The translations under genes were made by a program, and so were the position numbers. From Cyanobacteria bacterium OH_CFB_184 (GTDB lineage Bacteria; Cyanobacteriota; Vampirovibrionia; Gastranaerophilales; Gastranaerophilaceae), in NCBI GenBank assembly GCA_023414155.1, contig JAEZOG010000233.1, positions 1 to 14,733 on the forward strand: DNA of 14,733 nucleotides, written 5' to 3'. The notes beneath the pieces were generated by a model. It saw only the letters and a list, made by a program, of their open reading frames with translations, was not told the DNA's origin and did not search any database. This document shows positions 7,318-14,733 of the stretch, in pieces (within the stretch, counting starts at the first letter, position 1; each line of letters starts with the position of its first letter).

Positions 7318-8256
7318 TTATTTAGCAACTCTCAAATAATCAACAATCGAAAGTAGTGTTTTTACCTCTATAATGATTTTTTTCCACTTTTCATAATCCA
7401 ATAAAGTTTGATATATATGTGGGGGTTCAAAAAAATCACGATCTGTATAAATTGCAAGCACAAGTTCGTCTTCATGAAAACAACAATTTATATCTATTGG
7501 AAATAGAGAATTTATTTTAGTCAGAAATTCAAAAAACTCAGGTGTAAGTTGCAATCCTGCTTCAGCTTTATTATTTGTAAAACACCTATAATTACTAACG
7601 CCTGATATCGTTATTGGGTCTATTTCATAAAAATTTGAAGTTGAATCGTTAAAGTGATTATTATTAATCACCATAGTATGTCCAGTATAATTTTTATTTA
7701 ATTTAAAACTACACAAAAGTCCATTAAATAAATCATAAGATCGTTTTCTACGTGAATAATAAAGTCTTAATTCTGCAAAGCGTGTTTCAATACCATTAAC
7801 TGTAGCAACAAGCATATCGCCATACTCTATTTTATTATAACGCTTGGGAAAAATATTATATGCATCTATTTGAAAACGACTTATCTTTTCTTCTACATAA
7901 TTAAAATCACCACAATAATTGAGAACTTTATTAACTAACATTTTTTTTATATTTTTTTTATAAGATTTAGGATAACTAAAAAAGATCACAAAAGAGTTTA
8001 CACCGAGCATGATGAGAAATATACGTAAGAATGTATTTAATTCTTCATCTCCATAAGCTATGTATGTCTCAATCAAATAGAAGGCGCCAATATACAAGGC
8101 AATTAAGATAGGAATCCCTATAAGACAGGCTAATTTAAATTTATTAAAACAGTTAATTCTATATGCTTCTGCATTATGTATCATAGGTACAATTTCAGTA
8201 TCATAAAATCTGCTAAAATCTTCATCTTGATATGAAGCTAGACCTATATTTTCCAT
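7318..8256 (-). CDS. DUF3137 family membrane protein
   Basis: I take the ATG at 8256 as the start because AAAGGA lies 6 nt upstream; an in-frame TTG at 8271 would add five residues but sits on the Shine-Dalgarno itself. The 312-residue product has an N-terminal segment DFSRFYDTEIVPMI (13-26), two adjacent membrane helices (about 41-63 and 75-94) and a soluble C-terminal domain. It matches the DUF3137 pattern: FNGLLCSFKLNKNYTGHTMV, then ISGVSNYRCFTNN.AEAGLQLTPEFFEFL and LAIYTDRDFFEPP near the end. The function of DUF3137 proteins is not established; the topology suggests a membrane-anchored cytoplasmic domain. It lies 41 nt downstream of the Bax-inhibitor gene on the same strand and probably shares its transcript. 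The stop lies 3 nt from that of the convergent flavoprotein gene. Confidence 0.8.
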   Translation of the reverse strand: MENIGLASYQDEDFSRFYDTEIVPMIHNAEAYRINCFNKFKLACLIGIPILIALYIGAFYLIETYIAYGDEELNTFLRIFLIMLGVNSFVIFFSYPKSYKKNIKKMLVNKVLNYCGDFNYVEEKISRFQIDAYNIFPKRYNKIEYGDMLVATVNGIETRFAELRLYYSRRKRSYDLFNGLLCSFKLNKNYTGHTMVINNNHFNDSTSNFYEIDPITISGVSNYRCFTNNKAEAGLQLTPEFFEFLTKINSLFPIDINCCFHEDELVLAIYTDRDFFEPPHIYQTLLDYEKWKKIIIEVKTLLSIVDYLRVAK

Positions 8257-8297
8257 AAACTGTCCTTTCAAGAATTAAGTTAAATTTATATTAAAAA

Positions 8298-9032
8298 TTA
8301 TCTGTCTCTCAATTTAGACAATAGTCTTAGGATTTCGATGTACAACCACAAGATAGTTACTAATAATCCAAATGCTCCATACCATTCAAATGTTTTGGGC
8401 ATAAATTGAGCTGCACCTTGTTCTATGAAATCAAAATCTATTATTAAATTTAAACTTGCTAATCCAACAACCAGTATACTAAAACCAATACTGATAGGAC
8501 TTGATGAATAGATTAAACCAAGATTAATATGAAAACCCCACGATAAAATGATTCCGATAAGGTAAAAAATCATTACAGATATTGTTGCAGTTATAATTGT
8601 GCCTCTGAATTTTTCAGTAGCTCTAATTACTCCGGCCTTATATAAAAGAGCCATTGTAAAAACTGCAAGAAAAGTCAAAGCAACTGCTTGAATAACTATC
8701 CCTGGAAACTTTGCATTCAAAAATGAAGAAAATCCGCCGAGCAGAGCACCCTGCGCAAAAGCATATACAGGAGCAAGAGTTGGAGCCAAGTTTTTCTTGA
8801 AAATAATAACCATAGCAACAACTAACCCGACTACAAATCCAGCAATAGTCATAAAGTTGACTTTATCGACATAACCCATTAAATATTGATACCAAACGAC
8901 CCCGCCAGACATAGCCATAATACCAAAGAGCATTAATAATTTGTTTAACGTTCCTTGAATTGTCATTGGTGCTTCAGTTGCTACAATTACATCATCTGTG
9001 TAATGTGAAAAAACGGGGTTTTTGCTGTCCAT
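8298..9032 (-). CDS. Bax inhibitor-1/YccA family integral membrane protein
   Basis: A 244-residue membrane protein of the Bax-inhibitor-1-like superfamily, closest in pattern to the bacterial BaxI_1 group (PF12811). The cytoplasmic start carries NPVFS (5-9) and MTIQGTLNK (23-31). About seven hydrophobic segments follow. Conserved elements are APVYAFAQGALLGG.S (87-102), PGIVIQA (110-116), YKAG.IRATEKF (131-142) and the last two helices with DFDFIEQGA (199-207), EWYGAFGLLVTILWLYIEILRLL (216-238) and a basic LRDR end. The paired aspartates D199 and D201 correspond to the charged site that in relatives forms part of a pH-sensitive calcium leak; the role in this organism is unknown. Start ATG has AAAAGGAG 7 nt upstream and an extended -10 promoter. 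It is divergent from enolase and leads the DUF3137 gene. Confidence 0.93.
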   Translation of the reverse strand: MDSKNPVFSHYTDDVIVATEAPMTIQGTLNKLLMLFGIMAMSGGVVWYQYLMGYVDKVNFMTIAGFVVGLVVAMVIIFKKNLAPTLAPVYAFAQGALLGGFSSFLNAKFPGIVIQAVALTFLAVFTMALLYKAGVIRATEKFRGTIITATISVMIFYLIGIILSWGFHINLGLIYSSSPISIGFSILVVGLASLNLIIDFDFIEQGAAQFMPKTFEWYGAFGLLVTILWLYIEILRLLSKLRDR

Positions 9033-9049
9033 ATCTAATCTCCTTTTAA

Positions 9050-10480
<1,431 letters not shown>

Positions 10481-10501
10481 TTAACCAAACATAAACGATT
10501 T

Positions 10502-10534
10502 AAAACAGCTTCAGGTTTCTGAGGCTGTTTTTTT
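10502..10534 (+). terminator. intrinsic terminator of enolase
   Basis: AACAGCTTCAG (10504-10514) pairs with CTGAGGCTGTT (10519-10529) over 11 positions with a single G-U wobble, around a GTTT loop. It is flanked by AAA and runs straight into an uninterrupted T-tract to 10534. This is the clearest terminator in the window, 22 nt after the eno stop. Confidence 0.93.
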
Positions 10535-10549
10535 ACGCACTCTTTGTAG

Positions 10550-10555
10550 TATAAT
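10550..10555 (+). promoter_or_regulatory. -10 element for lpdA, -35 region overlapping the eno terminator
   Basis: A perfect TATAAT lies 23 nt before the lpdA ATG. With a 17-18 nt spacer, its -35 would fall on TGTTTT at about 10526-10532, which is the T-tract of the enolase terminator. The predicted transcript starts near 10562 and carries AGGAG just before the gene. Confidence 0.5.
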
Positions 10556-10578
10556 CAAACAGCAGATAGGAGAAAAAG

Positions 10579-11934
10579 ATGTACGATATAGGGATAATTG
10601 GAGCCGGACCTGCAGGATACAGCGCAGCTATTAGAGCAGCTCAATACGGTTTAAAAGTTGTTTTGTTTGAAAAAAAAGATATTGGCGGAACTTGCTTAAA
10701 CCGAGGTTGCATCCCAACTAAATCAATGCTTCATTCAGTTGAAGTGTTTGAAACTATTTTATCTGCTTCTAAAAACGGTATAACTGCAGAAAATGTTTCT
10801 TATGATTATTCAAAAATATACCAAAGAAAAAATACTATCACTGACAAAATTAAAAAGTCGCTAACCCAACTTATTTCAGGATACGGAATTGAAATTATAA
10901 ATGAAGAAGCTGTTATATTAAGTGAAAACAAAATCAGCACACTTAACTATGAATATGAATGCAAAAATATAATCATAGCAAGTGGAGCAGAACCTAACAA
11001 AATCAAGTTTGAAGGGAACTACAGCGAAGATTTGGTTATGGATTCAGATGACATTTTAAGCAAAGATAATATAGCTGAAAATATATTAATCGTTGGTTCT
11101 GGAGCAATTGGTATTGAATGGACAAGAATTTTTTCAGGATTAAACAAAAAAGTTACTCTTGTTGAAATCGCAGAAAAACTTATACCTCTTGCCGACAACG
11201 AAATTTCAACCAGAGTTGAAAGAATTTTTAAAAGAAACAGAATCCAATTCTACACAAATACATCAATCCAAAAAATTGAAGATAAAACGGTAACTTTTAC
11301 AAATGGCAAAGAACTGGATGTTGACTGCATCCTTCTTGCAACAGGCAGAAACGCGGTTAGACTAAATCATAACGATTTTGAAAAAACTATTTCTGCTGAA
11401 AAATATATTAATACTGACAAAAATTTTAAAACAAATTACGAAAACATATACGCAATTGGTGATATAAATGGTGTTTCAATGCTTGCTCACAGCGCAATTC
11501 ACCAAGCTGTTGAAGTTATTGAACACATAAAAAACAACACGGAAAGTGAATTTAACAAACTTATGGTGCCTTCTGTCATATATGGTTCACCTGAAATCGC
11601 ATGGATAGGCAAAACAGAAGAACAACTAATTGAAGAAGGTATTGAATACAAAAAATCGTCCTTCCCGATTGTAGCACTTGGAAAAGCTCATGCTGACGAT
11701 AAAATAGAAGGATTTGTAAAGTTACTTGCAACTGATGAAACAATATTAGGCGCTCATATCGTATCACAAGAGGCTTCTGCGATGATACAGCAAGTTGCAA
11801 TAGCAATGCAGAATAAAATAAAGCCAGAGGATATTTCTAAAGTCATATACGCACACCCAACGTATTCAGAAGGATTATACGAATCAATATTAGGCTTGGA
11901 CAATCTTGCGCTTCATTTGCCACAAGCAAAATAA
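10579..11934 (+). CDS. lpdA: dihydrolipoyl dehydrogenase (E3)
   Basis: This FAD enzyme reoxidises dihydrolipoyl groups with NAD+ for 2-oxoacid dehydrogenase complexes or the glycine cleavage system. The 451 residues show FAD-binding GAGPAG (8-13), the redox disulfide GGTC39LNRGC44IPTK, NAD-binding GSGAIG (173-178), ATGR (254-257), the second FAD motif YAIGD with D295, and the C-terminal catalytic pair H426-P427 and E431 in AHPTYSE. Length and motif order fit dihydrolipoyl dehydrogenase better than mercuric or glutathione reductases, though members of the superfamily can mislead. No E1, E2, lipoyl ligase or gcv genes are adjacent, so the partner complex is encoded elsewhere. The ATG has AGGAG 6 nt upstream, and the gene appears to be transcribed from its own short promoter. 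Confidence 0.92.
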   Translation: MYDIGIIGAGPAGYSAAIRAAQYGLKVVLFEKKDIGGTCLNRGCIPTKSMLHSVEVFETILSASKNGITAENVSYDYSKIYQRKNTITDKIKKSLTQLISGYGIEIINEEAVILSENKISTLNYEYECKNIIIASGAEPNKIKFEGNYSEDLVMDSDDILSKDNIAENILIVGSGAIGIEWTRIFSGLNKKVTLVEIAEKLIPLADNEISTRVERIFKRNRIQFYTNTSIQKIEDKTVTFTNGKELDVDCILLATGRNAVRLNHNDFEKTISAEKYINTDKNFKTNYENIYAIGDINGVSMLAHSAIHQAVEVIEHIKNNTESEFNKLMVPSVIYGSPEIAWIGKTEEQLIEEGIEYKKSSFPIVALGKAHADDKIEGFVKLLATDETILGAHIVSQEASAMIQQVAIAMQNKIKPEDISKVIYAHPTYSEGLYESILGLDNLALHLPQAK

Positions 11935-11964
11935 ATGTTAATTTCTCAACATTTTAACTTTTTT
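11933..11964 (+). terminator. possible weak terminator after lpdA
   Basis: AAATGTT (11933-11939) pairs with AACATTT (11948-11954) around an 8-base loop, followed by TAAC and then TTTTTT. The stem is mostly A-T and the T-run is offset by 4 bases. It overlaps the -35 region proposed for gatA. Confidence 0.35.
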
Positions 11965-11974
11965 ACATTATAAT
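11946..11974 (+). promoter_or_regulatory. promoter for gatA
   Basis: TCAACA (11946-11951; 4 of 6 matches to TTGACA), a 17-base spacer and a perfect TATAAT (11969-11974). The predicted start near 11981 gives a leader of about 27 nt that contains AGAGGA. Confidence 0.55.
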
Positions 11975-12007
11975 ATTTATAAGATAATCAGTCAGAGGAT
12001 TTTAAAA

Positions 12008-13486
12008 TTGAACATAAAAGAATTATTGTCTAAAACGGCAACAGAACAAAGAAAAGCACTATTAAACAAAGAAATAAAAGCAGTTGAATTAATTGAAGCA
12101 GCATATGCTGTCAATGAAAAAATTGACTCAAAGATTGGTGCATTTAATTCTTTAACAAAAGAAGCAGCTATTGAAACAGCAAATGAAGTAGACAAAAAAA
12201 TAATGGCAGGAGAAGATATCCCTGCATTAGCTGGAATCCCTCTAGCATTGAAAGACAATATTAATCTTAAAGATTATAAAACTACAGCATCAAGCAAAAT
12301 TTTAGAAAACTTTGTTTCACCATACGATGCTACAGTTACAAAAAAATTAAAAGAAAACTTAATCCCAATAATTGGAAAAACAAACCTTGATGAATTTGCG
12401 ATGGGTTCTAGTAACGAGAACTCAGCATTTAAACCAGTAAGAAACCCTTGGGATTTAAATAAAGTTCCAGGCGGAAGCTCAGGCGGTTCTGCAGCTGCAG
12501 TGGCCTCCAGCCAAGCTACATTAGCTCTTGGTTCAGACACTGGCGGAAGTATCAGATTACCGGCAAGTTTCTGTGGTTTAGTTGGATTAAAACCAACTTA
12601 TGGAAGAGTTTCTCGTTATGGATTAATAGCATTTGCTTCTTCACTAGATCAAATCGGTCCATTCTCTAGATCTGTTGAAGATTCAGCCTTACTTTTAAAT
12701 GCAATATCTGGACATGATGCACATGATTCAACTTCATTAAACATTCCAACACCAGATTTTACTGCCAGCTTAAACAAAAACATAAAAGGCTTAAAAGTAG
12801 GTGTAATAAAAGAATTGATGGGTGAAGGACTAACTCCTGCCGTTTCAAAATCTATTGAAAACACTATCCAAATGTATAAAAACTTAGGTGCTGAGATCGT
12901 TGAAGTATCACTACCATTGGTAAAACATTCAATAGGTGTTTATTACATAATCGCCACAGCTGAAGCAAGCTCTAACCTTGCAAGATTCGATGGTGTAAAA
13001 TATGGTCACAGAACAAAAAATGCCGAAAATCTTCTCGATATGTATACAAAGACTAGAGCAGAAGGTTTCGGTTCAGAAGTTAAAAGAAGAATTATGCTAG
13101 GAACTTATGCACTAAGTTCAGGATACTACGATGCTTATTACAAAAAAGCTCAACAATTAAGAAGACTTATCAAAAATGATTTTGACAAAGCATTTGAAAA
13201 AGCTGATATACTTCTATCTCCAACTTGTCCATATACAGCGTTTGAACTTGGCGCGAAGGTCAATGATCCATTAAGCATGTATTTAACAGACATAGCAACA
13301 ATCACAGCAAACTTAGCTGGCATCCCTGCAATGAGCTTGCCATGTGGAGTTGATGAAAACAATATGCCTATAGGTGTACAAATTTTAGCACCAGTTCTTG
13401 AAGAAGAAAAAATGCTAAATGCTGCATACCAATTAGAGCAGACACTGGATTTCAACAAAAACAAACCTGAATTATCAATAGTATGA
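12008..13486 (+). CDS. gatA: Asp-tRNA(Asn)/Glu-tRNA(Gln) amidotransferase subunit A
   Basis: GatA is the amidase of the GatCAB complex, releasing ammonia from glutamine to convert Glu-tRNA(Gln) (and often Asp-tRNA(Asn)) to the correct aminoacyl-tRNA. The 492-residue protein carries the amidase signature with its Ser-cisSer-Lys triad at K82 (LALKDN), S157 (GGSSGGSAAAVA) and S181 (SDTGGSIRLPA); the spacings of 75 and 24 residues equal those of characterised GatA. GLKPTYGRVSRYG (193-205), GTYALSSGYYDAYY (355-368) and the C-terminal AGIPAMSLPCG also fit. The start is TTG at 12008 with GAGGA 8 nt upstream. gatB and gatC are not adjacent, so the complex is encoded at dispersed loci. The TGA stop overlaps the ATG of the next gene (ATGA), indicating translational coupling. 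Confidence 0.97.
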   Translation: MNIKELLSKTATEQRKALLNKEIKAVELIEAAYAVNEKIDSKIGAFNSLTKEAAIETANEVDKKIMAGEDIPALAGIPLALKDNINLKDYKTTASSKILENFVSPYDATVTKKLKENLIPIIGKTNLDEFAMGSSNENSAFKPVRNPWDLNKVPGGSSGGSAAAVASSQATLALGSDTGGSIRLPASFCGLVGLKPTYGRVSRYGLIAFASSLDQIGPFSRSVEDSALLLNAISGHDAHDSTSLNIPTPDFTASLNKNIKGLKVGVIKELMGEGLTPAVSKSIENTIQMYKNLGAEIVEVSLPLVKHSIGVYYIIATAEASSNLARFDGVKYGHRTKNAENLLDMYTKTRAEGFGSEVKRRIMLGTYALSSGYYDAYYKKAQQLRRLIKNDFDKAFEKADILLSPTCPYTAFELGAKVNDPLSMYLTDIATITANLAGIPAMSLPCGVDENNMPIGVQILAPVLEEEKMLNAAYQLEQTLDFNKNKPELSIV

Positions 13487-14340
13487 TTACAAAATTCAAA
13501 AAACTATTCTTGATAGCTGCTTTTACCTTAGCAGTTAGCATTCAGCCTGTAATGAGCGAAGATGTACCGATAAACGCTGCTTCTTGTTACAATCAAGGAA
13601 TAGCTCTGTATCAAGCTAAGTCTTACAATGAATCTGTTTTATATTTTAAAAAAGCAATAGATGTAGATCCATCTTTTACTGATGCTTACTTCAACTTAGC
13701 CGCTGTGTACAGACTATTGAACCAAAACGAAAATGCCATAAGTACATATGCAAAACTATTGAAAATTAACGAAAACGACTATGATGCTAAATACGAAATT
13801 GCAAAAACATACTTTGATATAGACAGCTATTCATTGGCATTAAAATATCTAAGTGAAATCCCAGATAAATATTCACAAACTGACAAAGTAAACGTATTAA
13901 AAAAACAAGCACAAGAAAAAATCGTGCAAAGAAAAGAAATTCAAGCACGAAATAGCGTTAAAGTAGCTGACTTAAATAAAAAAAAGATTTTATACAAATT
14001 TGACTCTCCTACAGGAATAACAGCTGATTCTAAAGGGAATATATATGTAGCTAATTATTCTAACAATTATATTTCTAAAATATCACCCTCAGAACAGCAC
14101 ACAATATTTATAAAAAGCTCTCTCATAAACAGTCCTGTTGGAATAGCCGCAGATAAATACGACAATTTGTACGTGGCAAATTATGAAACAAATAATATAT
14201 TAAAAATTACGCAGACTGGCGAAATATCAGTGTTTATGACAAACATAAAAAAACCTTACTATTTATACATAAAAAATGATGTTCTATACGTCTCAGAGCA
14301 AGAAACTAATACAGTTATTAAATACGACTTGAAAAATTAA
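13483..14340 (+). CDS. secreted TPR protein with three NHL-type propeller repeats
   Basis: A 285-residue protein with an N-terminal export signal: KFKK followed by a hydrophobic stretch (8-21) and probable cleavage near residue 25. Two clear TPR units follow (about 32-65 and 66-99, each with the G/A, Y, A and P pattern) and a third weaker one (100-130), then a basic helical linker (135-165). The C-terminal part has three NHL/SMP-30-like repeats: SPTGI..DSKGNIYVANY (175-193), SPVGIAADKYDNLYVANY (217-234) and a degenerate KPYYLYIKNDVLYV (257-270). NHL propellers normally need six blades, so three repeats form only half a ring. The role is unknown; a periplasmic or cell-surface binding scaffold is plausible. 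It starts in the ATGA of the gatA stop and depends on gatA translation. Confidence 0.8.
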   Translation: MITKFKKLFLIAAFTLAVSIQPVMSEDVPINAASCYNQGIALYQAKSYNESVLYFKKAIDVDPSFTDAYFNLAAVYRLLNQNENAISTYAKLLKINENDYDAKYEIAKTYFDIDSYSLALKYLSEIPDKYSQTDKVNVLKKQAQEKIVQRKEIQARNSVKVADLNKKKILYKFDSPTGITADSKGNIYVANYSNNYISKISPSEQHTIFIKSSLINSPVGIAADKYDNLYVANYETNNILKITQTGEISVFMTNIKKPYYLYIKNDVLYVSEQETNTVIKYDLKN

Positions 14341-14426
14341 GTTTTGTAACATTATATATATTTTATGTATTTCGTATATACTTTTTGTTTTTATTAATAT
14401 GTAAGTGTAAAATCGGAGTATGTACT

Positions 14427-14733
14427 GTGTCATCACTATCGAATTTTTTATCATCAGCTAGCAAAATGAGTGCATTGGGCAGTGAATATGACGTTCAATG
14501 GTCTCGTTTTCAAAAAAGAAAAAAATCTGTCGGTTTTGAAGATTTTAAAAGCAACCTGTTTTTAAGTGGTACTGACGGCGATGTTGTACTTCAAAAAATA
14601 GAAAACCATATAGAAGGCAACGACGACGGAGGTAATGGAACAGCTGGCGACCTTCTTGACTGGGATAGATATCTTGAAAGCGTAGATAAGAAAAACGATA
14701 TCTTGTTCCAAGGCACAGACAACAAAACATATA
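14427..14733 (+). CDS. unrecognised protein, N-terminal part (runs off window)
   Basis: An open frame starting at GTG 14427 with GGAG (14415-14418) 8 nt upstream and remaining open to the end of the window (102 residues seen). An ATG at 14420 is in another frame, closes quickly and is too close to the GGAG. The sequence begins with a Ser-rich stretch SSLSNFLSSASKMSALG, then has a basic patch QKRKK (30-34), followed by an acidic, Gly/Asn/Asp-rich region including GNDDGGNG. There is no signal peptide or membrane segment in this part. Codon use matches the neighbouring genes. I do not recognise the family. It lies 86 nt after the TPR/NHL gene and may have its own promoter. Confidence 0.65.
   Translation, partial: MSSLSNFLSSASKMSALGSEYDVQWSRFQKRKKSVGFEDFKSNLFLSGTDGDVVLQKIENHIEGNDDGGNGTAGDLLDWDRYLESVDKKNDILFQGTDNKTY

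Noticed and set aside
8257..8271. TTG at 8271 as the start of the DUF3137 gene
   Set aside because: The TTG overlaps the AAAGGA that is ideally spaced for the ATG at 8256.
11992..13464. Several open minus-strand frames antisense to gatA
   Set aside because: gatA has complete family motifs and start signals; the opposite frames show no homology, start signals or coding-like composition.
14351..14395. AT-rich TATATA inverted repeat followed by T-runs as a terminator after the TPR/NHL gene
   Set aside because: The stem would be six A-T pairs with a loop of about 16 bases, too unstable to call.
14385..14413. TTGTTT-17-TAAAAT as promoter of the last gene
   Set aside because: Spacing is good, but the predicted start near 14420 falls after the GGAG at 14415-14418, so the message would lack its ribosome binding site.
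14545..14730. Minus-strand open frame at the window end
   Set aside because: It has no visible start context, is Cys/Arg/Tyr-rich in a shadow-like way, and conflicts with a plus-strand frame that has a well-placed GGAG and GTG start.

Overview
This window is a compact stretch of chromosome from a low-GC bacterium. Nearly all bases are coding, Shine-Dalgarno sites are strong, and TTG/GTG starts occur (ruvB, gatA and the last gene). Stops are nearly all TAA; the only TGA is made by the ATGA overlap at the end of gatA. The gene mix (RibBA fusion, GatA, a PF12811-type Bax inhibitor, a DUF3137 protein, a BaiN/HI0933-type flavoprotein) together with the base composition would suit an uncultured gut lineage such as Gastranaerophilales (Vampirovibrionia/'Melainabacteria') or another low-GC group. 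That assignment is an inference; nothing here proves it. I see no phage, transposase, CRISPR, tRNA or rRNA.

Layout. 1-1828 (+): the C-terminal half of an ArsB/NhaD-type ion transporter, then ruvB 10 nt later. 1825-2277 (-): a YhcH/NanQ-type cupin protein, convergent with ruvB and sharing a TTAA stop overlap. 2417-2620 (+): a 67-residue orphan protein, which overlaps the next convergent gene in the same way. 2617-5503 (-): the operon ribE-ribBA-GNAT, two riboflavin steps plus a tandem-domain acetyltransferase. 5595-7314 (+): folK overlapping a BaiN-like flavoprotein by 26 nt. 7318-9032 (-): a Bax-inhibitor-1 membrane protein followed by a DUF3137 membrane protein. 9164-10480 (+): enolase with a cysteine-rich tail and a clear intrinsic terminator. 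10579-11934 (+): a stand-alone dihydrolipoyl dehydrogenase. 12008-14340 (+): gatA, translationally coupled by ATGA to a secreted TPR plus NHL-repeat protein. 14427 to the window end (+): the start of an unrecognised protein.

How the genes fit together. The centre has a cofactor theme. RibBA and FolK act in the riboflavin and folate routes, both of which start from GTP. They are divergently transcribed from a roughly 90 nt region, and an FAD enzyme is coupled to folK. The rest is housekeeping: Holliday junction migration, glycolysis, lipoamide recycling and Gln/Asn-tRNA amidation. Promoters with a TTGTAA -35, a 17 nt spacer and an AT-rich -10 can be read upstream of yhcH, folK and eno.

I did not find a new multi-gene system. 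The most unusual points are the ribE start region, where the best Shine-Dalgarno serves an out-of-frame AUG; the GNAT protein inside the rib operon; the CCCGC tail of enolase; and the three-repeat NHL protein coupled to gatA.
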